Assembly: GCA_037074705.1 (NCBI GenBank)
Contig: CM073591.1
Coordinates: 136,903,032-136,967,031 of the forward strand
Origin: Zhengitettix transpicula
Taxonomy: Eukaryota; Arthropoda; Insecta; Orthoptera; Tetrigidae
Reading direction: 5' to 3'
Length of the DNA: 64,000 bases
This document shows, in pieces, positions 1 to 12,768 of the stretch. A model generated the notes under the pieces. That model did no database searches and had not been told where the DNA came from. It worked only from the letters and a program-made list of their open reading frames with translations. Every line of letters starts with the position of its first letter. Positions within the stretch are counted from its first letter, which is position 1. The position numbers were made by a program, and so were the translations under genes.

Positions 1-107
1 GACGCCAGGTACAATTTTCACTGCGCAGTATTCAACGATGAATTTAATATTATCGTTGTTTTTGTTCTCTTTGTCGTTTCTTTCTCTGATCCCATAATGG
101 CCAAACT

Positions 108-340
108 AGGTCTTTGTACCAAATGCCCGATCTACCCGATGCAGGTTCTTCTAGGGTTTTCATGCATCATTTTTAGGTGAATTCCAGGGTACGATCCTTA
201 AAATATAGTCCGGGGATCCTAGTTAAACCTTGACTACCTTTCTCTACCCTTCCGCATCACCCTTTCATATCCCATCCTATTCTATTAAAGGGGAGTTGCC
301 ACCACGTGGATTACCCTCATGTAGCCCGTTACTCAAAAGA
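108..340 (+). repeat. Interspersed repeat family A, copy 1
   Basis: Shares AATGCCCGA, CTACC and GATGCAGG, then GGGAGTTGCC and GATTACCCTCATGTAGCC, with copies at 33,906, 34,370 and (inverted) 31,745. No coding; class unknown. Confidence 0.7.
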
Positions 341-1919
341 CTGGCGCATGTATTTCGTATTAACTTGGACTATATCAAGGTTATGCTAAACTGATTGGTA
401 AAGCACGAAGCTTACAATTCATTATTTATTGAGTCTACTATCTATGTTTCTACGAAAGCCGAGACATTCAGACGTTGTAAAGATCTTCTGATTATCGGGT
501 TATGGATTCAGCAGCATTAATTTTAATTTAAACGTAGGAAAAATCGTTATTGGATTAAAACAAAAGCCTTTTCAATTGACTGTAATAAAAATACCACATA
601 AGTTCTTTCAAATGTAAAGGGTTTTTAACAATTTCTTTCGCTATGAGTTACATTTTACTTGCATCATCTTCCTGAGATTTGTTTCGAAAGAATTTAATTA
701 TCAGAGCGCACTGTTGTCACACACACATATGTGAGAATGCGGTCGTGGGATAGCATGAAGTTGACATAACACAACTGGAGCGAGATGTTGCTTTCTACAA
801 TGTCCAAGCGTGACTCGGTGATGTGGAGGCTGTCACACTAAGTTTTATCACACATTTGGAGGGTTTTATAAGTTGTTGACGATTGTATTGTAACAATTTG
901 GAGTTGATTGTAAAGTGTTTCTGAGAACTGTCTTGGAAAGTGAGTAGTATCAGGGAGGAAAGGACGAGAGTTCAACCCAAAGTTGCGAAAAGGTTTTAAT
1001 CCTAGTTCGTGTCCAGGTATGAAGAGAGGAACAAAAGATTTCGAGACACCTGAGACGGCTGACTATCTGGAATTGACGTACTTGCATAATGCTAACTCTT
1101 AGAAGTGTTGCTCTTATTTCTCCCTTTATCTTTGCAGACGAACAGCCGTTGGGTAAAATATTCCTTCTTTCTCTCGCTGGTACTTCCCTCATAAACAATA
1201 GACTACCCGATAAAATCTCTGCCTATTAACTAGAGGGTCAAAAACAATCTAGAACGAATTTCATGGTTCCTTATTCCATTCCCGCTCACCCAAGACAATT
1301 AATTAACAGTCCGATATACTCGCTGTGCGTTTACAAGTGTAGAGAGGTTTCCATTGTGTAGAGTCTGGTTACGTGGCCTCGCGTGCCGTAACGGTACACG
1401 TCGTTCCTGCGGAAGCCAGTACAACCAGCTGACACCCTCGGCTTCCTTTCACTTACTCCCAATACGCTCGCTAATCTTGTGGTCGATAACACCAAAAGCC
1501 AACCCATGAATTTCATTCATTCTCCTTTCATCTCTAGGAATGTAATCAACAACTTCGCCGTTTCGATTAATCGCGTCAACATTTGTTCAGGTAAAAATAA
1601 TTTCATCATCACAACCATATAATTATTTTATTAATAATAATGGAGATGTGAGTTCTCTTTTTCGGTGAATTAATTGATCAGATTAGATCAGCCCACAAGC
1701 GAAGCAAGGCTTCAAGGACGTGGAGTCAAAGATACTTAATTTCTTAGTTGCTATTTGAACTGAGCAACTCATTTATGCCATATTATTTCATTTAATTACG
1801 CTATAATTTAAATTTTCATATGTTTTTCCTACGAATCTTCTTAACATTGTAAGATTACAGCTGAAATAACTAGTAGTTCAGGCTAACTATGTACAAATAT
1901 GTTCAATTTCAACTGTCCA
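341..1919. other. Intergenic, nothing recognised
   Basis: AT-rich single-copy-looking sequence. Open frames are short and have no family motif. Confidence 0.5.
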
Positions 1920-2320
1920 TAAACTCCTCTACAGAAAATGAGAGGCTACTAAGAAATTTAAAAAATCAGATTTGAATTTAACTGGATTGTCTCTTACTTC
2001 CTTAATGCAGGCTGGAAGTGAGTTAAAAAATACTTCTGAAATCTGTACTCCTTTTTTGGTCAACTGATAATATTTAAATTTTTTCCGCAAATGTCTTTTT
2101 CTTCTAATGGTCATTTGGCAGAGTTTGTACTAAACTCATCGTAATTTCTGATAATAAATGAAAGAATAAACTGACACGACAGACTAAGAGCACCTAATTT
2201 TTTGAATAGTCCTCTGATGCACGTGATTTAACATTCCTAATTATTTTTATGACACGCTGTTGAAGTAAAAATATTTTGTATTTCCCTGTAGAAGCATCAC
2301 AAAAAATAATATCCTACTAC
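1920..2320 (-). pseudogene. Jockey-superfamily LINE C-terminal fragment
   Basis: Minus strand reads FLLQQRVIKIIRNVKSRAS, then KKGVQISEVFFNSLPACIK and NPVKFKSDFLNFL, the usual C-terminal end of these LINEs. Probably the same insertion as 3050-3560, split by later insertions. Confidence 0.6.
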
Positions 2321-2705
2321 AATAATGTGTATGATGCATGTATTTATTTAATCTACAAATATACATGGTAGATACATGAAATTACTGTTAAATTACATAT
2401 TAAATGAAAGAAACAATAAAATAAATTAGAGGAAATTAATATAATTATTTTAAAGTATAAACTAGGTTTAGGGACATTATTTTAATTAAAAATACATGCA
2501 CATAAAATTATATTAATTAAAGGTTGATTAAAGAAGGAATTAATATTGTAATGGTCTGAAAAGAAGAACAGTGGAAAGATATCTGAAAATATATATTAAC
2601 CAACTATTTAACTTTCTAAGGAGACAAGGAATATTACCATTTTACTTTAGTTTGTAACGGAACACGATCATTTCACTTCGCTTTACTGCAATACACTTCA
2701 CTACA

Positions 2706-2903
2706 CTACCCTATATTCACTACAGTGTTCAGATTAAGTCTAAATTTTCTTTCCGTTAGAGGACTTTCTCCGAATACTCTTGCAGGTAAATTGATCCAGT
2801 TATTTATTGTTCTATTTATAAATGAGTATTTTCCGACATCAGTTTTTTGCTGCCTGGAATTTAACTTCAGGTTAGTCCTCCCGTACCGAATCGGTTCGCT
2901 CAT
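2706..2903 (-). pseudogene. CR1-like LINE 3' end
   Basis: Minus-strand reading frame with KTDVGKYSFINRTINNW and LPARVFGESPLT, matching the C-terminus of the fragments at 22028 and 57597. It is inserted among pieces of a different LINE (1920-2320 and 3050-3560). Confidence 0.65.
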
Positions 2904-3049
2904 TCTATCTCGAATTCCCTACCAAGATTTTTGACCTGCAAGGGCTTCAAAGATATATGGTAGTTTTGGTTTTTTTTAACAGTATAATTAGACGTGATAC
3001 TGACTTCGTAGACTGCTGAGATTTTATTTAATATAATACTGGTATGATA

Positions 3050-3560
3050 TTTCCAATTCAATTTACGGTCTACCACGAGTCCTAGAAATTTTGTACTTTC
3101 ATCTTCTTGAATGTAAAATTTTTCATAGAGTCAAAGGTTGAAAAGTGTCATTGGTAATATGAAATACTATTTTTGAAACTGTTCTTGGATTTACTAATCA
3201 CGACGTGTCGTTTCGTCGATTAGCACCGTCGACATCTTCAGAGTAAGCCCCCACCTCTATGGAAACCCAAGAGAAATTCCAGCAGCATGTTCACCGGGAA
3301 AACCAATGGACATTAATCATTAAATCGTGTTGTCTGTGTTTTGTCACAATTCAATGTTATTCCATTCATAGAGAAACCAAGCGAGTAATTAATCAGTTTC
3401 TTCTAGATTACATTCGATGCTTTTAATTAAGTTTACTTGTGTCTCCCGCAGAGAAAACAGTTGTACAGGTCGAAGTAAGTATCCTTGGCAGATCATTTAT
3501 ATAAATAAGGAATAGCAGTGGATCTAAGATAGAGCCTTGTGGTACACTAACCCTTATATG
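3050..3560 (-). pseudogene. Jockey-superfamily LINE reverse-transcriptase fragment
   Basis: Minus strand at about 3550-3480 reads VPQGSILDPLLFLIYINDLP, an RT palm motif. At about 3105-3030 it reads KFLGLVVDRKLNWKYH, the block after the palm. Stops and gaps lie between. The likely C-terminal continuation is at 1920-2320. Between the two blocks is another repeat (about 3200-3320). Confidence 0.7.
3195..3320 (-). repeat. Retroelement tail with CTGAAGATG-hairpin-GAAACGA motif
   Basis: The minus strand has CTGAAGATGTCGACGG then CGACGAAACGACACG. The flank has AAACCCAAGAGAAATTCCAG and CATGTTCACCGGGAAAAC, as in 44,038-44,150 and 50,490-50,640. Confidence 0.5.
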
Positions 3561-3886
3561 AATTTATTAAATATTTGGCCATATGAAATTCTCAGTATGA
3601 CTCTTTGTTTCCTGTCCCACAAGTATAACAAATGAATAGTTTATTAAACTATCTATATGAAAAATTAATAACGAATTTGGACTGTCCGGGCTTGTACCAA
3701 TTATAAATAATGAGATTATCTTCGTTTGATTTTTTAAAATTATTTGAACAACTATTTTAGTTCAATGATGTATTGATGTCAGTTGCAAGTTTTATTTTAA
3801 CGTGTAGAATGTGTCCAATTACATACAACTTTAAATTTCTAGTTAAAAACTTCACAACGTTTCGTCTGCCGATGGGCAGATTTTTT

Positions 3887-4189
3887 CAAGTGAGAACTTT
3901 AAAAAATACTGAACTGACGAGTGGAAAGAAGATATAAATAAGGGAACCAAAGACGTTAACTACACAGTAGTCATAGTTTCTGCTTAATGCGTTGGTGTCA
4001 CTTTGAGCATTTAAAGTAAACTCCAGAATTCTAATGTTGATCATTTCCGAGATAATTCAAGTCGAAAATTTGGTTCAACGTCAAGTATTTTTGCATTAGA
4101 CCATTTCACTCGGTTATAGACGCGAAAAGATTATATTCATTATTTACACCGAGAAAAACTGCATTCTTTATAATTAAAGTTGTTTATAT
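3887..4189 (-). pseudogene. Penelope-like element, C-terminal part (left of LTR)
   Basis: Minus strand reads KWSNAKILDVEPNFRLELSRK up to a stop at 4041-4043, then ILEFTLNAQSDTNALSRNYD in a shifted frame. This fits the end of the GIY-YIG endonuclease region of Penelope-like elements. The upstream half of the domain lies across the LTR at 5378-5503. A hairpin ending in GAAACGTTGTG follows (3851-3890). Confidence 0.6.
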
Positions 4190-5373
4190 TGTAATGATCA
4201 ATCAATTTGTTATTAATTTGCCCCACGTTGTGGTAGCCAAAATGTAATATACTAACAGGTGTCTAAGTAAAAAGATTATATTTTAACAAACAAATAAAAT
4301 TTCTTTTAATTTTTGAACACTTATACAATTAAACAACTATAAAAAGGATCTCATTCTCTCAAAGGTCTTAACTGGGTTTGATAACGGCAGAACATTTAAA
4401 CATAATCAAAGAACACAAAATTTAGCTTTAAATTAACAAGAAATATTTATTCGTCTAGACATAGACGAAATTAATTATCGATGAACTTATTCTACAAGAT
4501 GGATTTTAAATTTAAACAGTTTATTTTATCAACACAAAAGAAAAGAACGATATCTGACTTCATCTTTTAATTCGGTTTACATATATGAATACCATGAAAT
4601 TTTAACATACGATTGCTCAGGAAAATTTGGCTCGTTCGTACACACACACTTTATATACTGGCCGTTTTAAACACTGATTCTAAAAAACACTGTTGGTTTG
4701 ACAAAAGTTGGTTCTCCGTTCGTTAAGGAAATATTATTTGCTCGTTCTAAAGATTATTTGACGCCGGATGCGGTGTCCTGGTCTCCTACAATCGAAGACA
4801 GTGGAGAATAGAATAGATTTGTCTTCAGCATACAAAATGTTTATCGATGAATATTTGGCTATTTCTCTCGCAGACTGCAACTTATAACACATTATCCTCC
4901 CTTAAACGATGTCTCTCTTAATCTCATCCTCCAGCCTCGGTGATCGCAGAACAACTCCCTATCATATCCTCCAGTCAGTGATCGCAGTACGACTAACCCC
5001 ACAAAAGCTTATCTCCTCCCTTATATCCTACCAGTCTCTTCTTTTGTCCATTGTTCGAAAACTTCGTCGCAAATGCCAATTGACAGATTCTTCCATTATC
5101 CCGAGATTTATATTATGCATTGCAGTTCCGTAGTCAGAAAATGGCTAACTACTCTGTCATGTCAAAAGCCGACAGGACCCGTAATTTATTTGGGTAGGAC
5201 TATTTGTCTTTGCACCCCCACACGCACGTGCACGGTTTCAAATTCTCCAGACCACACACCCAGCGTTTCCAAGACGAAGAAATACTCAGTCCTAAATAAA
5301 CACGTTACAAAACTGCCCCTCCAACCGTCCAGACTATCAATCAGAAACAATGCCTCACTTAACAGGCATTACA
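4190..5373 (-). mobile_element. Solo LTR (LTR family copy 1) inserted in a Penelope-like fragment
   Basis: 1184 bp with TGTAAT...ATTACA ends and a 4-bp target duplication ATAT (4186-4189 and 5374-5377). Near the left end is GTTGTGGTAGCCAAAA followed by a second TGTAAT: on the minus strand this reads LTR end ...ATTACA, then TTTTGGCTACCACAAC, a plausible tRNA primer-binding site. No internal coding region. Contains short repeats built on CCTCCAGTC...GTGATCGCAG near 4930-4990. Confidence 0.75.
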
Positions 5374-5377
5374 ATAT

Positions 5378-5503
5378 GTTTATTATAACGGAATTCTTTC
5401 CAGTGGGAAGTTTGTAGTTGGATTTATGTTTCTTAATCCTTGTTTCCAAGGCACGTTTAGTGTGGCTTATATACACTGAGTTGCAATCGGGACAATCAAT
5501 TTT
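5378..5503 (-). pseudogene. Penelope-like element, GIY-YIG fragment (right of LTR)
   Basis: Minus strand reads KIDCPDCNSVYISHTKRALE and TRIKKHKSNYK, matching the Penelope block CxxCxxxYIGQTxRxLxTRxKEH. The GIY-YIG-type YIG is changed to YIS. Separated from its C-terminal part by the LTR at 4190-5373. Confidence 0.7.
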
Positions 5504-5650
5504 TGCGATACTGTATCGCGTCACAGAGGTCGCGGGTTCGAATCCCGACGATGGCATGGATTTTTGCGTCAATTAGTCCCTCGACAAGGCAAAATGAGTG
5601 CCCGTAAAGTCGCTAATGACCTGAGATGTCGATGTGACTGGAAATAAATC
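5504..5650 (+). repeat. tRNA-derived SINE fragment
   Basis: Contains GGTCGCGGGTTCGAATCCC, a perfect RNA polymerase III B box, then GATGGCATGGATTTTTG and a tail with TAATGACCTGAGATGTCG. The A box is missing, so it is 5'-truncated. Related to 30,885-31,075. Confidence 0.6.
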
Positions 5651-7806
5651 AATAAGGAAAAAAAGCAATTTTTATATTTTATAGCAACATATGATGTGTG
5701 TTCAGAGAATCATGGATCATCTGACAATGAGGAATAATGACACATTTGTTGTAACGGCGAGCTGCATCTTTAATTTTGCACGATTTGTGGCTTCAATATT
5801 GGGTATAAAAATGATATCAGTAATTTCTTTACCTAAACAATATTAACAACACGAACGAAACTAATTTGACGAAGTAATCAATAGATTTATCTACGTGATG
5901 AAGTTAATCGAATAAATATTAAGTATCTTTAGTAATAATGCATATAAAATTAATATATTTCTTTAAATTCCAGAAAATTGATGTGTTAATTTTAAAGAAT
6001 ATATTATAACTGATTTTGAACTGTTTAGGATCTAATTGCATTTTTTATGATTCGTTTTACTTTACACAGTTAACTATTCCACAACTGAAGTTCGAATTAG
6101 TTTAATCTACTTGAACTGCAGTTTAAATTAAAAGTTTCCGTCTCTTATTTTATGTTATATTGACAGTTCCAAGGTATTTATTATGTATGGACGATTTTGG
6201 CAGATACAAGAGCTCAGAATGAATTTGTACGTGTTTCAAATTCTCCCTTCGCCTTAAAGGTCATTTTTAACAGACCTCAGGATTCCAATATCTTTAAGTA
6301 TTGTTGACCGACGTGTGAAATCAAATGACATGAAGAATAGAAAATATTCTTGTATAGGTTAAATCGTCTGACGAGTTTGATATTCAAAATTCGTCCGATT
6401 CTAATTTTGATTCTTACGAGTAATTCCGTTATAGCCATGTCAAAATAGGGATAAGTATGCCTGCTGCATCATTTCAAAACTATTATACTGTACTTAGTAA
6501 CTATCAGGTGTTTAGGCTATTTATCAGTATTTATGCAACAATACGGTGTTTGATAAATGTGAGAAGCTGCACCTACGTGTAGTACTTCACTTTTATAGTG
6601 AGCTTGTTTCACACTCGATTTCAGTAATTGTTTCTAACATCCAACAGAGATTGGTTTCGTCAATGCATTGCTATCTTATCAGACTCTTGGAGGGTAGATA
6701 GAAAAGGTTGATTACATTAATGCGTTGTGCCCGAAAGAGAATAAAGACGTCTAAATTAAGGAGATATTCTTAACTTTATGAAGTTTTGTTGAGGAATTCG
6801 AGTTGTTTCGAGGTTGAGACAATCCAGGCCAAGCCTAGTGCACGAGTAGATATCCGTATTGAGGGCGCCTCGACCTTTAACCTCTGAGGTATTTTTCTTC
6901 AGGAACTCCGTTGCACGAATTGTTCCCATACAACTTCGACGTTCTTGTTTCAAAGTGGATAACCAGTACTATAGTAAGGACAAACATTTCTTTGATGGTA
7001 CACACAACCACTTGGCAGATGTTTCAGTGAACTATGATCATTTACTTCAGTTTGCACAGAGGTTTGAATATTTATATTTTAAAATCCGTTGAATATCTTC
7101 CATCAGTTTCGATTAGTAGCAGAGACATCTATTGGACACCAACAGTTATTTTGAAGTTCTTTTGTTAATAGTGTATCTGGCCCTTTTTAGCCTTATCGGT
7201 TATCAAAAGTATGATACTCATGAAATGATAGCTTATTTGTTATATTTTCTTCGTGAATACATAGTAATGAAGTTAATATATGCTGATTCAGCGAACATCC
7301 TGTATGTGTATTTGCATAATCATCTTATTTTTATTTAATATAGGAGAAACTCTATTTAAGAAAGAAGCATAAATATCATTCTTGAAAGCCTCTATTTAGT
7401 AAAAGAAATAATATTATTGATGTTGGTTGAACTTGTGAATATAAATAATCACAGGAACCTTTATCTATTTCTAGTTAACTGCTCTGCAAAAAGACAAAAA
7501 TTTTTATTGAATACATTAATAAAGTATTAAAGAATAAACTTGATTTCCTTACATTCCTACGTATGAAAAGAGAAAAACTATTTTAGAGTGGGATATAATA
7601 GATGTCGTACAAATATACCTATGGAATAAGGTAAAGGGAAATAGATTTTTTCATGGTATATTATTATATATGTCTGTATGATTGTGCAATAAGATTCAGG
7701 AACCTCAAAAAAAAGGAAAAAATATTGTAATAAAAAATATTGTAATAAAACGTTTCATGTTGGGTTGGTGAGCCTTAAAAAAGTACATTTCTTTACAATA
7801 TGAATA
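5651..7806. other. Intergenic, nothing recognised
   Basis: AT-rich. Frames up to 77 codons only, without motifs. A short duplicated AATATTGTAATAAA lies near 7720-7750. Confidence 0.5.
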
Positions 7807-7930
7807 TATAAAGAGTTCTCGGGTTTCCGGTCGGGTAACGTGATTTCAGCACAACGTTTCCATGGCTGATACCGCCAGGGAAACGTGCTCAAATCACGTT
7901 ACCCGACCGGAAACCCGAGAACTCTTTATA
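7807..7930. repeat. Perfect hairpin with 40-bp arms
   Basis: 7807-7846 is the exact reverse complement of 7891-7930, with a 44-nt spacer that itself holds AACGTTTCC and GGAAACG in inverse order. The right arm continues (to about 7965) into a tail shared with 52,921-52,975 in cadherin intron 6. It is likely to be two head-to-head tails of one retroelement. Confidence 0.85.
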
Positions 7931-7965
7931 CAGAATACACGTCTGGAAAACTTACGCTCTTTAAT

Positions 7966-10354
7966 ATAAATATAATAAGATAAAATGATCACAATTATTT
8001 GTACTATTATTTCAGATTTTATTTCTCTTTCTTGGGGTTATGGTTGGTTGAGTAACGGTGACAATTATGTATAATATTAAAATGCAAATCGTGAAATGAG
8101 TAAGCATTGTTACTGCACACGTATTCTCGAAATATTGACGACCTCCGGTAGATGTCTGTGAAGGTTTATCGTTGAATAGGCGTTGTCGGATGACGTCCTA
8201 GCGATATACTCTAATGAAATTGTTACTGGTTTACAGCCTGATTATTATCTGTAAATCCGCAGCTACTCTCCTGCATTTATATCTATCACGATTAACAGAC
8301 CAAAACTCGGTTGTAACATTCATCTCTCCCGATTCAGACTCAAGATTCTCTGCTTGCTTTGGGTGTCAATTATATATATCCACTGTTGGCCCCACACGAA
8401 GCGAAAACAGCAATATAATGTCGCTCTCTAAGACGCGTAAACTAGCAATCTTCCCAGTTCAGTACGCACATGTGTAAACAGACGTTTGGCCATCCAGCAG
8501 TCGGTTACTCGGAAACAATTATTTATTGCCGACTGGTTAACACATCCCTCTCACCGAAATTGTGCGTATTTACTGGCGAATAATGCAATACTATTTAGTT
8601 AGACTATCCGTTCTTTACAATACCAAATGATATTAACTTTAATTATTGTACAATTGCTGTATTTAATGTATGCTCTCAAATTATATAAGTGCTGTTCAAA
8701 CAATTGAAGTACATAATTAATTCAAAGACAGTCCAAAACATTCTGGAACAATGCAACTTTGTTTTATGGAACTATTTAACATCCATCAGTATTTTTTTCT
8801 GCGAAGATATACTTTGTAATTGGTCTACTTTCAGTAACAGGTTAGGCTACCATGAAATATTTAGTAGGTCATAAATAATTTTTGTAACAAAATGATTGTT
8901 TCACATATATGATAAATAAAATATTTCAGCTTCTATTATCAATCACTTCAAATTAATTCATCCGACGTTTCCATTGTAAGCTTTAGAGAACAAAACCATG
9001 ATCCTAGCAGAATTTTTTAGGGAACGCAACTAGTATTTTGCAAAGGAGAAATTATATGACTGGTAGAGTGGGTAAGAGAAAACGTTGAGGCTTACAAAAA
9101 TTGAATGGAAAAAAATTTAGACGGACGCTTTCTAAAATAACAAACTGTGTCCATTGTCTCGAAGTAAGCAAGTACAACAGTCCAGAGCATTAGGGTGCCT
9201 ATTAAGTTGGTATTCTGCACATGAGTGATGACTGGCTTTTATTTTAACAAAAAATATGTTTCTTTTGTGTATAGACAAAGGAACACTCACTAATTTCTTC
9301 TCTAACCATTAATTTCTTCGGCTTCATTCCAACAATTTCGTAATTCCTAATTTGTAATCGTGCCTATAATTTAATTCCCACTTCGCTTCCATAATTCCAG
9401 AGGAACTGGAAATCTTGACTGTGATGGAATGCTTTAACGGAGTCAGTATCGAGTTAAATTTCATGTATATTCGTTGAAATAAATTCTTTTTTTTAGAGTA
9501 ATAAACCACATGAGGATAATCTAAATGGTCGCAACTTCTCTTGAATACCATAGGAAGAGATTTGAAAGGGTTGAATGCGAAAAGGTATTGCAAAAGCTCA
9601 AGGCATTTATATACCATGTTCTACTTTCCAGAAGCGAGTTTCTGGCCTTGATATTTGCTTCTGAATGTAGTGACTTACTTTACTGTAGCTGTCGCTCAAA
9701 GAAAATTTCAGACCTTGAAAGAAACTCAAGTTTGGTCCAAAATTACGGCATACCGTCCGTATTAGATAATGTTTAGCACTAGTTACTTTACCTGATTATT
9801 TATTATGTATTTTGTTGTAAGCAAAAGGATCAATTTAAAATAATTGTCATCCCTTCAATAGTTTTTTTTTAAAAAAAAAATGGCTGTCCGCCTTCGTCCT
9901 ATGACGTGTTAATATCACCCTCGCTATTGTAACATTCGAAATTGTGCAAGATATGTTGAAAATACAAATTTAATCAGTAACGAGAAAACTGTTCTATTAT
10001 ACTTGATTAATTAAAGATCCACTGCACTGTCTCAATAAAACTTTATAATTCACACTAAAATGTTTCCTCAAGTGGACATAATTTTTTTTAAAAATAAATT
10101 TTAAATAAATGTAATCGACGGATAAATTGTATGTGTAATGATCGTTTTTACTGTTACTGTCAACGATGTAGAATTTATTATTATCGTATATTTTTACTAT
10201 TTTGGAGAATAATGACTACGACTTTTTGAAGTGATTCATTTTTATGTGAATTCAGACGTTTTATTGAGACTTTAGGGTGGGTTTTTTTATTTATAAAATT
10301 TAAAATTAAATATTCTACATAAATTTAAATAGGAAACGACGACGTTTATTTATG
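7966..10354. other. Intergenic, little recognised
   Basis: Only the family A fragment at 9,497 stands out. Overlapping frames on both strands at 9,324-9,776 have no known motif. Confidence 0.5.
9497..9590 (-). repeat. Interspersed repeat family A, fragment
   Basis: ATAAACCACATGAGGATAAT and AGGAAGAGATTTGAAAGGG match the inverse of the 3' part of family A. Confidence 0.5.
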
Positions 10355-10930
10355 TAGGTCTTACGCTGGAGAGCAAAAAGCATAAAATGGTTACTTTCAG
10401 CAAAATCTAAACTGCAAGTATCGTGCTTAGACAAGTTTGGTTTTTATTAGTTATAAATTGGAGAATACCTTTACCATGTCTTGCTGAAACCTGCTCGTCG
10501 TGCGGCTGTCAGGAACTTGTACGGAACCGATGCTGGTTACACTGGCGTTGTCAGCTGTTCGGAATCTCACTGGTTTTACGGGCTGGTTGCCAAAGTCACT
10601 TGCTGTAATGGGCTAGACAGGACCTATCAATTCCCTTGTTTAGTATTTAATTTATTTGACCGATGATGATGTTATTAAACAATTTTGTGGACGTTTTCAA
10701 GGAACTACCTCACCCATCCAGAGCTTCTACCAGAATGCCCTAGCCTGTGTCTCCTCTCTTAAAATCTGGAAGACCCAGACAATATTGTCCTTCAATAGCA
10801 CGGCTAGGCACCGACCGTAACAAAATAACCAGCCTGAAATATATGCACCTAGCCTGTGTGCTTAGACAAAACATAAATAGAAATTCTTTTCGCTTGCCAG
10901 AGAAAATATAATTATATACTTATTATTCAA
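10355..10930 (+). repeat. Interspersed repeat family E, intergenic copy
   Basis: Collinear with 54,290-54,900: GGAGAGCA, GGAACTTGTA, GTAATGGGCTAGACAGGACC, CCGTAACAAAATAACCA and GCCTGTGTGCTTAGACA. No recognisable protein. The class is unknown. Confidence 0.65.
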
Positions 10931-12106
10931 TTAACGAGTCACCACCCTATGGTCACAGAAGGTTAAGATTTATTCTAAAACTGAGACAAAAAAATAAATT
11001 AACTAAATTCAGACTGATCTAGATTTGATAATATAATATTCTTAAATCGAAATATTTTAAATGAAAGCTCGTTAGAGAAATTCTTATTTCTGATTCAAAT
11101 CCAAAAATAACTCAAAGATCGCTATTAACATATTTAATTATACAAATTATTGTTGTGTATGAGTGAAATTGGTCTCGGTAGGCGGTTTAGGCAAGGTTAC
11201 TGTTCGAGAAAGCAATGACTTGGCATGAGAATGCACATTTCGTTGCCACGTGTCCAAATTTTTGCTACTCATTTTAAATCTGATGTAATGCCTGAGGTAT
11301 GCTTCGATGAAATGACGTTTATTTCAAAATGTATGTAAGCTGCATGGGTGAAAAATAGGTCTCCTACGCACATGTGTCACTGAGTCATGGACCCGGAAGC
11401 AAACCTGAAAGCCGGTACAGCGCCTTCTAGGAAAGCAAACCGTATTGACATTCTCCGTAGCTAACTCGTTCTGAGACACTCATTACCGCTATATGTGCTC
11501 AGAAACTTCTAACATGAAGCTGCAGAAGATAGGGAGAAAACAAAGATGATTATTATATCTCTGGATCCTTATCAGTATACTATAAACGTGTTTAATAATC
11601 AATGTCAATATGAAGAGAGAAATAGAAATGGATGAAATTATGAGCGAAGTAAGTATTAATTTATAGACAAGGAAAAGATTATTCATCACACAACACACGA
11701 ACGTATTATGAAGTGGGTATTTGAAATCGATGTGATCAAGGAACAAAAAATATTTCCCCCCAATAAAATTCGTACTGGTAAATGTATTGATAACAATTGG
11801 GACATTCATAGTTTTCAAAAGTTTGCACGTTTAGAACGAATATGGGTTTTCGTAGTCATTCCGGAGAAGTGAAACGAATTTTTTTTTCAATAATAATGAT
11901 TTAGTATTAGCATTAATCAAAGCTGAAGGAAAGAACTTCTGAAATTGTCTCTTAATTGTTTGTTTCAAAGTTTTCCCGGGTCCTTTAACTTACGTGTGCA
12001 TAATTACTTCTTCAATGCAGATATTTAGTACAGAGTTTAATTAAATTTGTAAATTTATTACAATTGTGCTAATCATTTTAGTATTGCGAGCAGTTATATT
12101 TATAAC

Positions 12107-12768
12107 TAACTGGGAGCCCGGCGTTGCCCGGTGTACTAATTTATATGAACCAGAAAAGTATTTAATTCTATATTAATCTTTAGTCAAGAAGTGATTTAAC
12201 CTAAATCTAAATGTTCCTTACGAATAGAATACTTAAATATGCTTCATGATTATTACAGGATCTAATTATTCCTCAGCCTTCAGACATTACGAAAGATTAA
12301 ATTCATGAAATTGATTGCTAGAATCACAATGTATATGCAATATTGGACTAATATGGCACGAAACATAAATTATCGTAAAGTATTTCGTATTGTTTTTTAT
12401 TTATTCTATGGAGTATTTATGGATAAAATTATACTTTTTATTCAATGAAAATATTTATGCTGTATTTCATTACGTAAATAGAAACTATTTCCTTTGTTCG
12501 TCGAGTAGTAACATCTCTCTCTGTCGCGTGACGTCACGGTCTCTTTGGGCGCAGTAATTTAACACAAATTTATCACGTTTTTGAATTATAATTCTTTCCA
12601 CCTTTATGCTATGGGTTTGTCACCCCCACAGTACCGGTTCTCGATTTTGGCAGAATACGTATACCAATTTTTGTTGTATTCTGTCCACGCGATAAAATTT
12701 GTATAAAGAACAACGTAAATACATACATACATACAAATATACATCCTTTTTTATTATATAGATCAAAG
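12107..12768 (+). repeat. Interspersed repeat family G, copy 1
   Basis: Starts GGGAGCCCGGCGTTGCCCGG and ends in a CATA microsatellite plus ATTATATAGAT. This opening and the microsatellite tail are shared by copies at 18,860, 29,947 and 36,335. Such elements are common in arthropods; I cannot name the class. Confidence 0.55.

Noticed and set aside
5073..5417. 114-codon plus-strand frame
   Set aside because: It lies in solo LTR copy 1 and runs through its right end. No gag or pol motif.
5520..5560. Possible tRNA gene at the GGTTCGAATCC box
   Set aside because: No acceptor stem or A box; the flank matches another SINE copy at 30,885.
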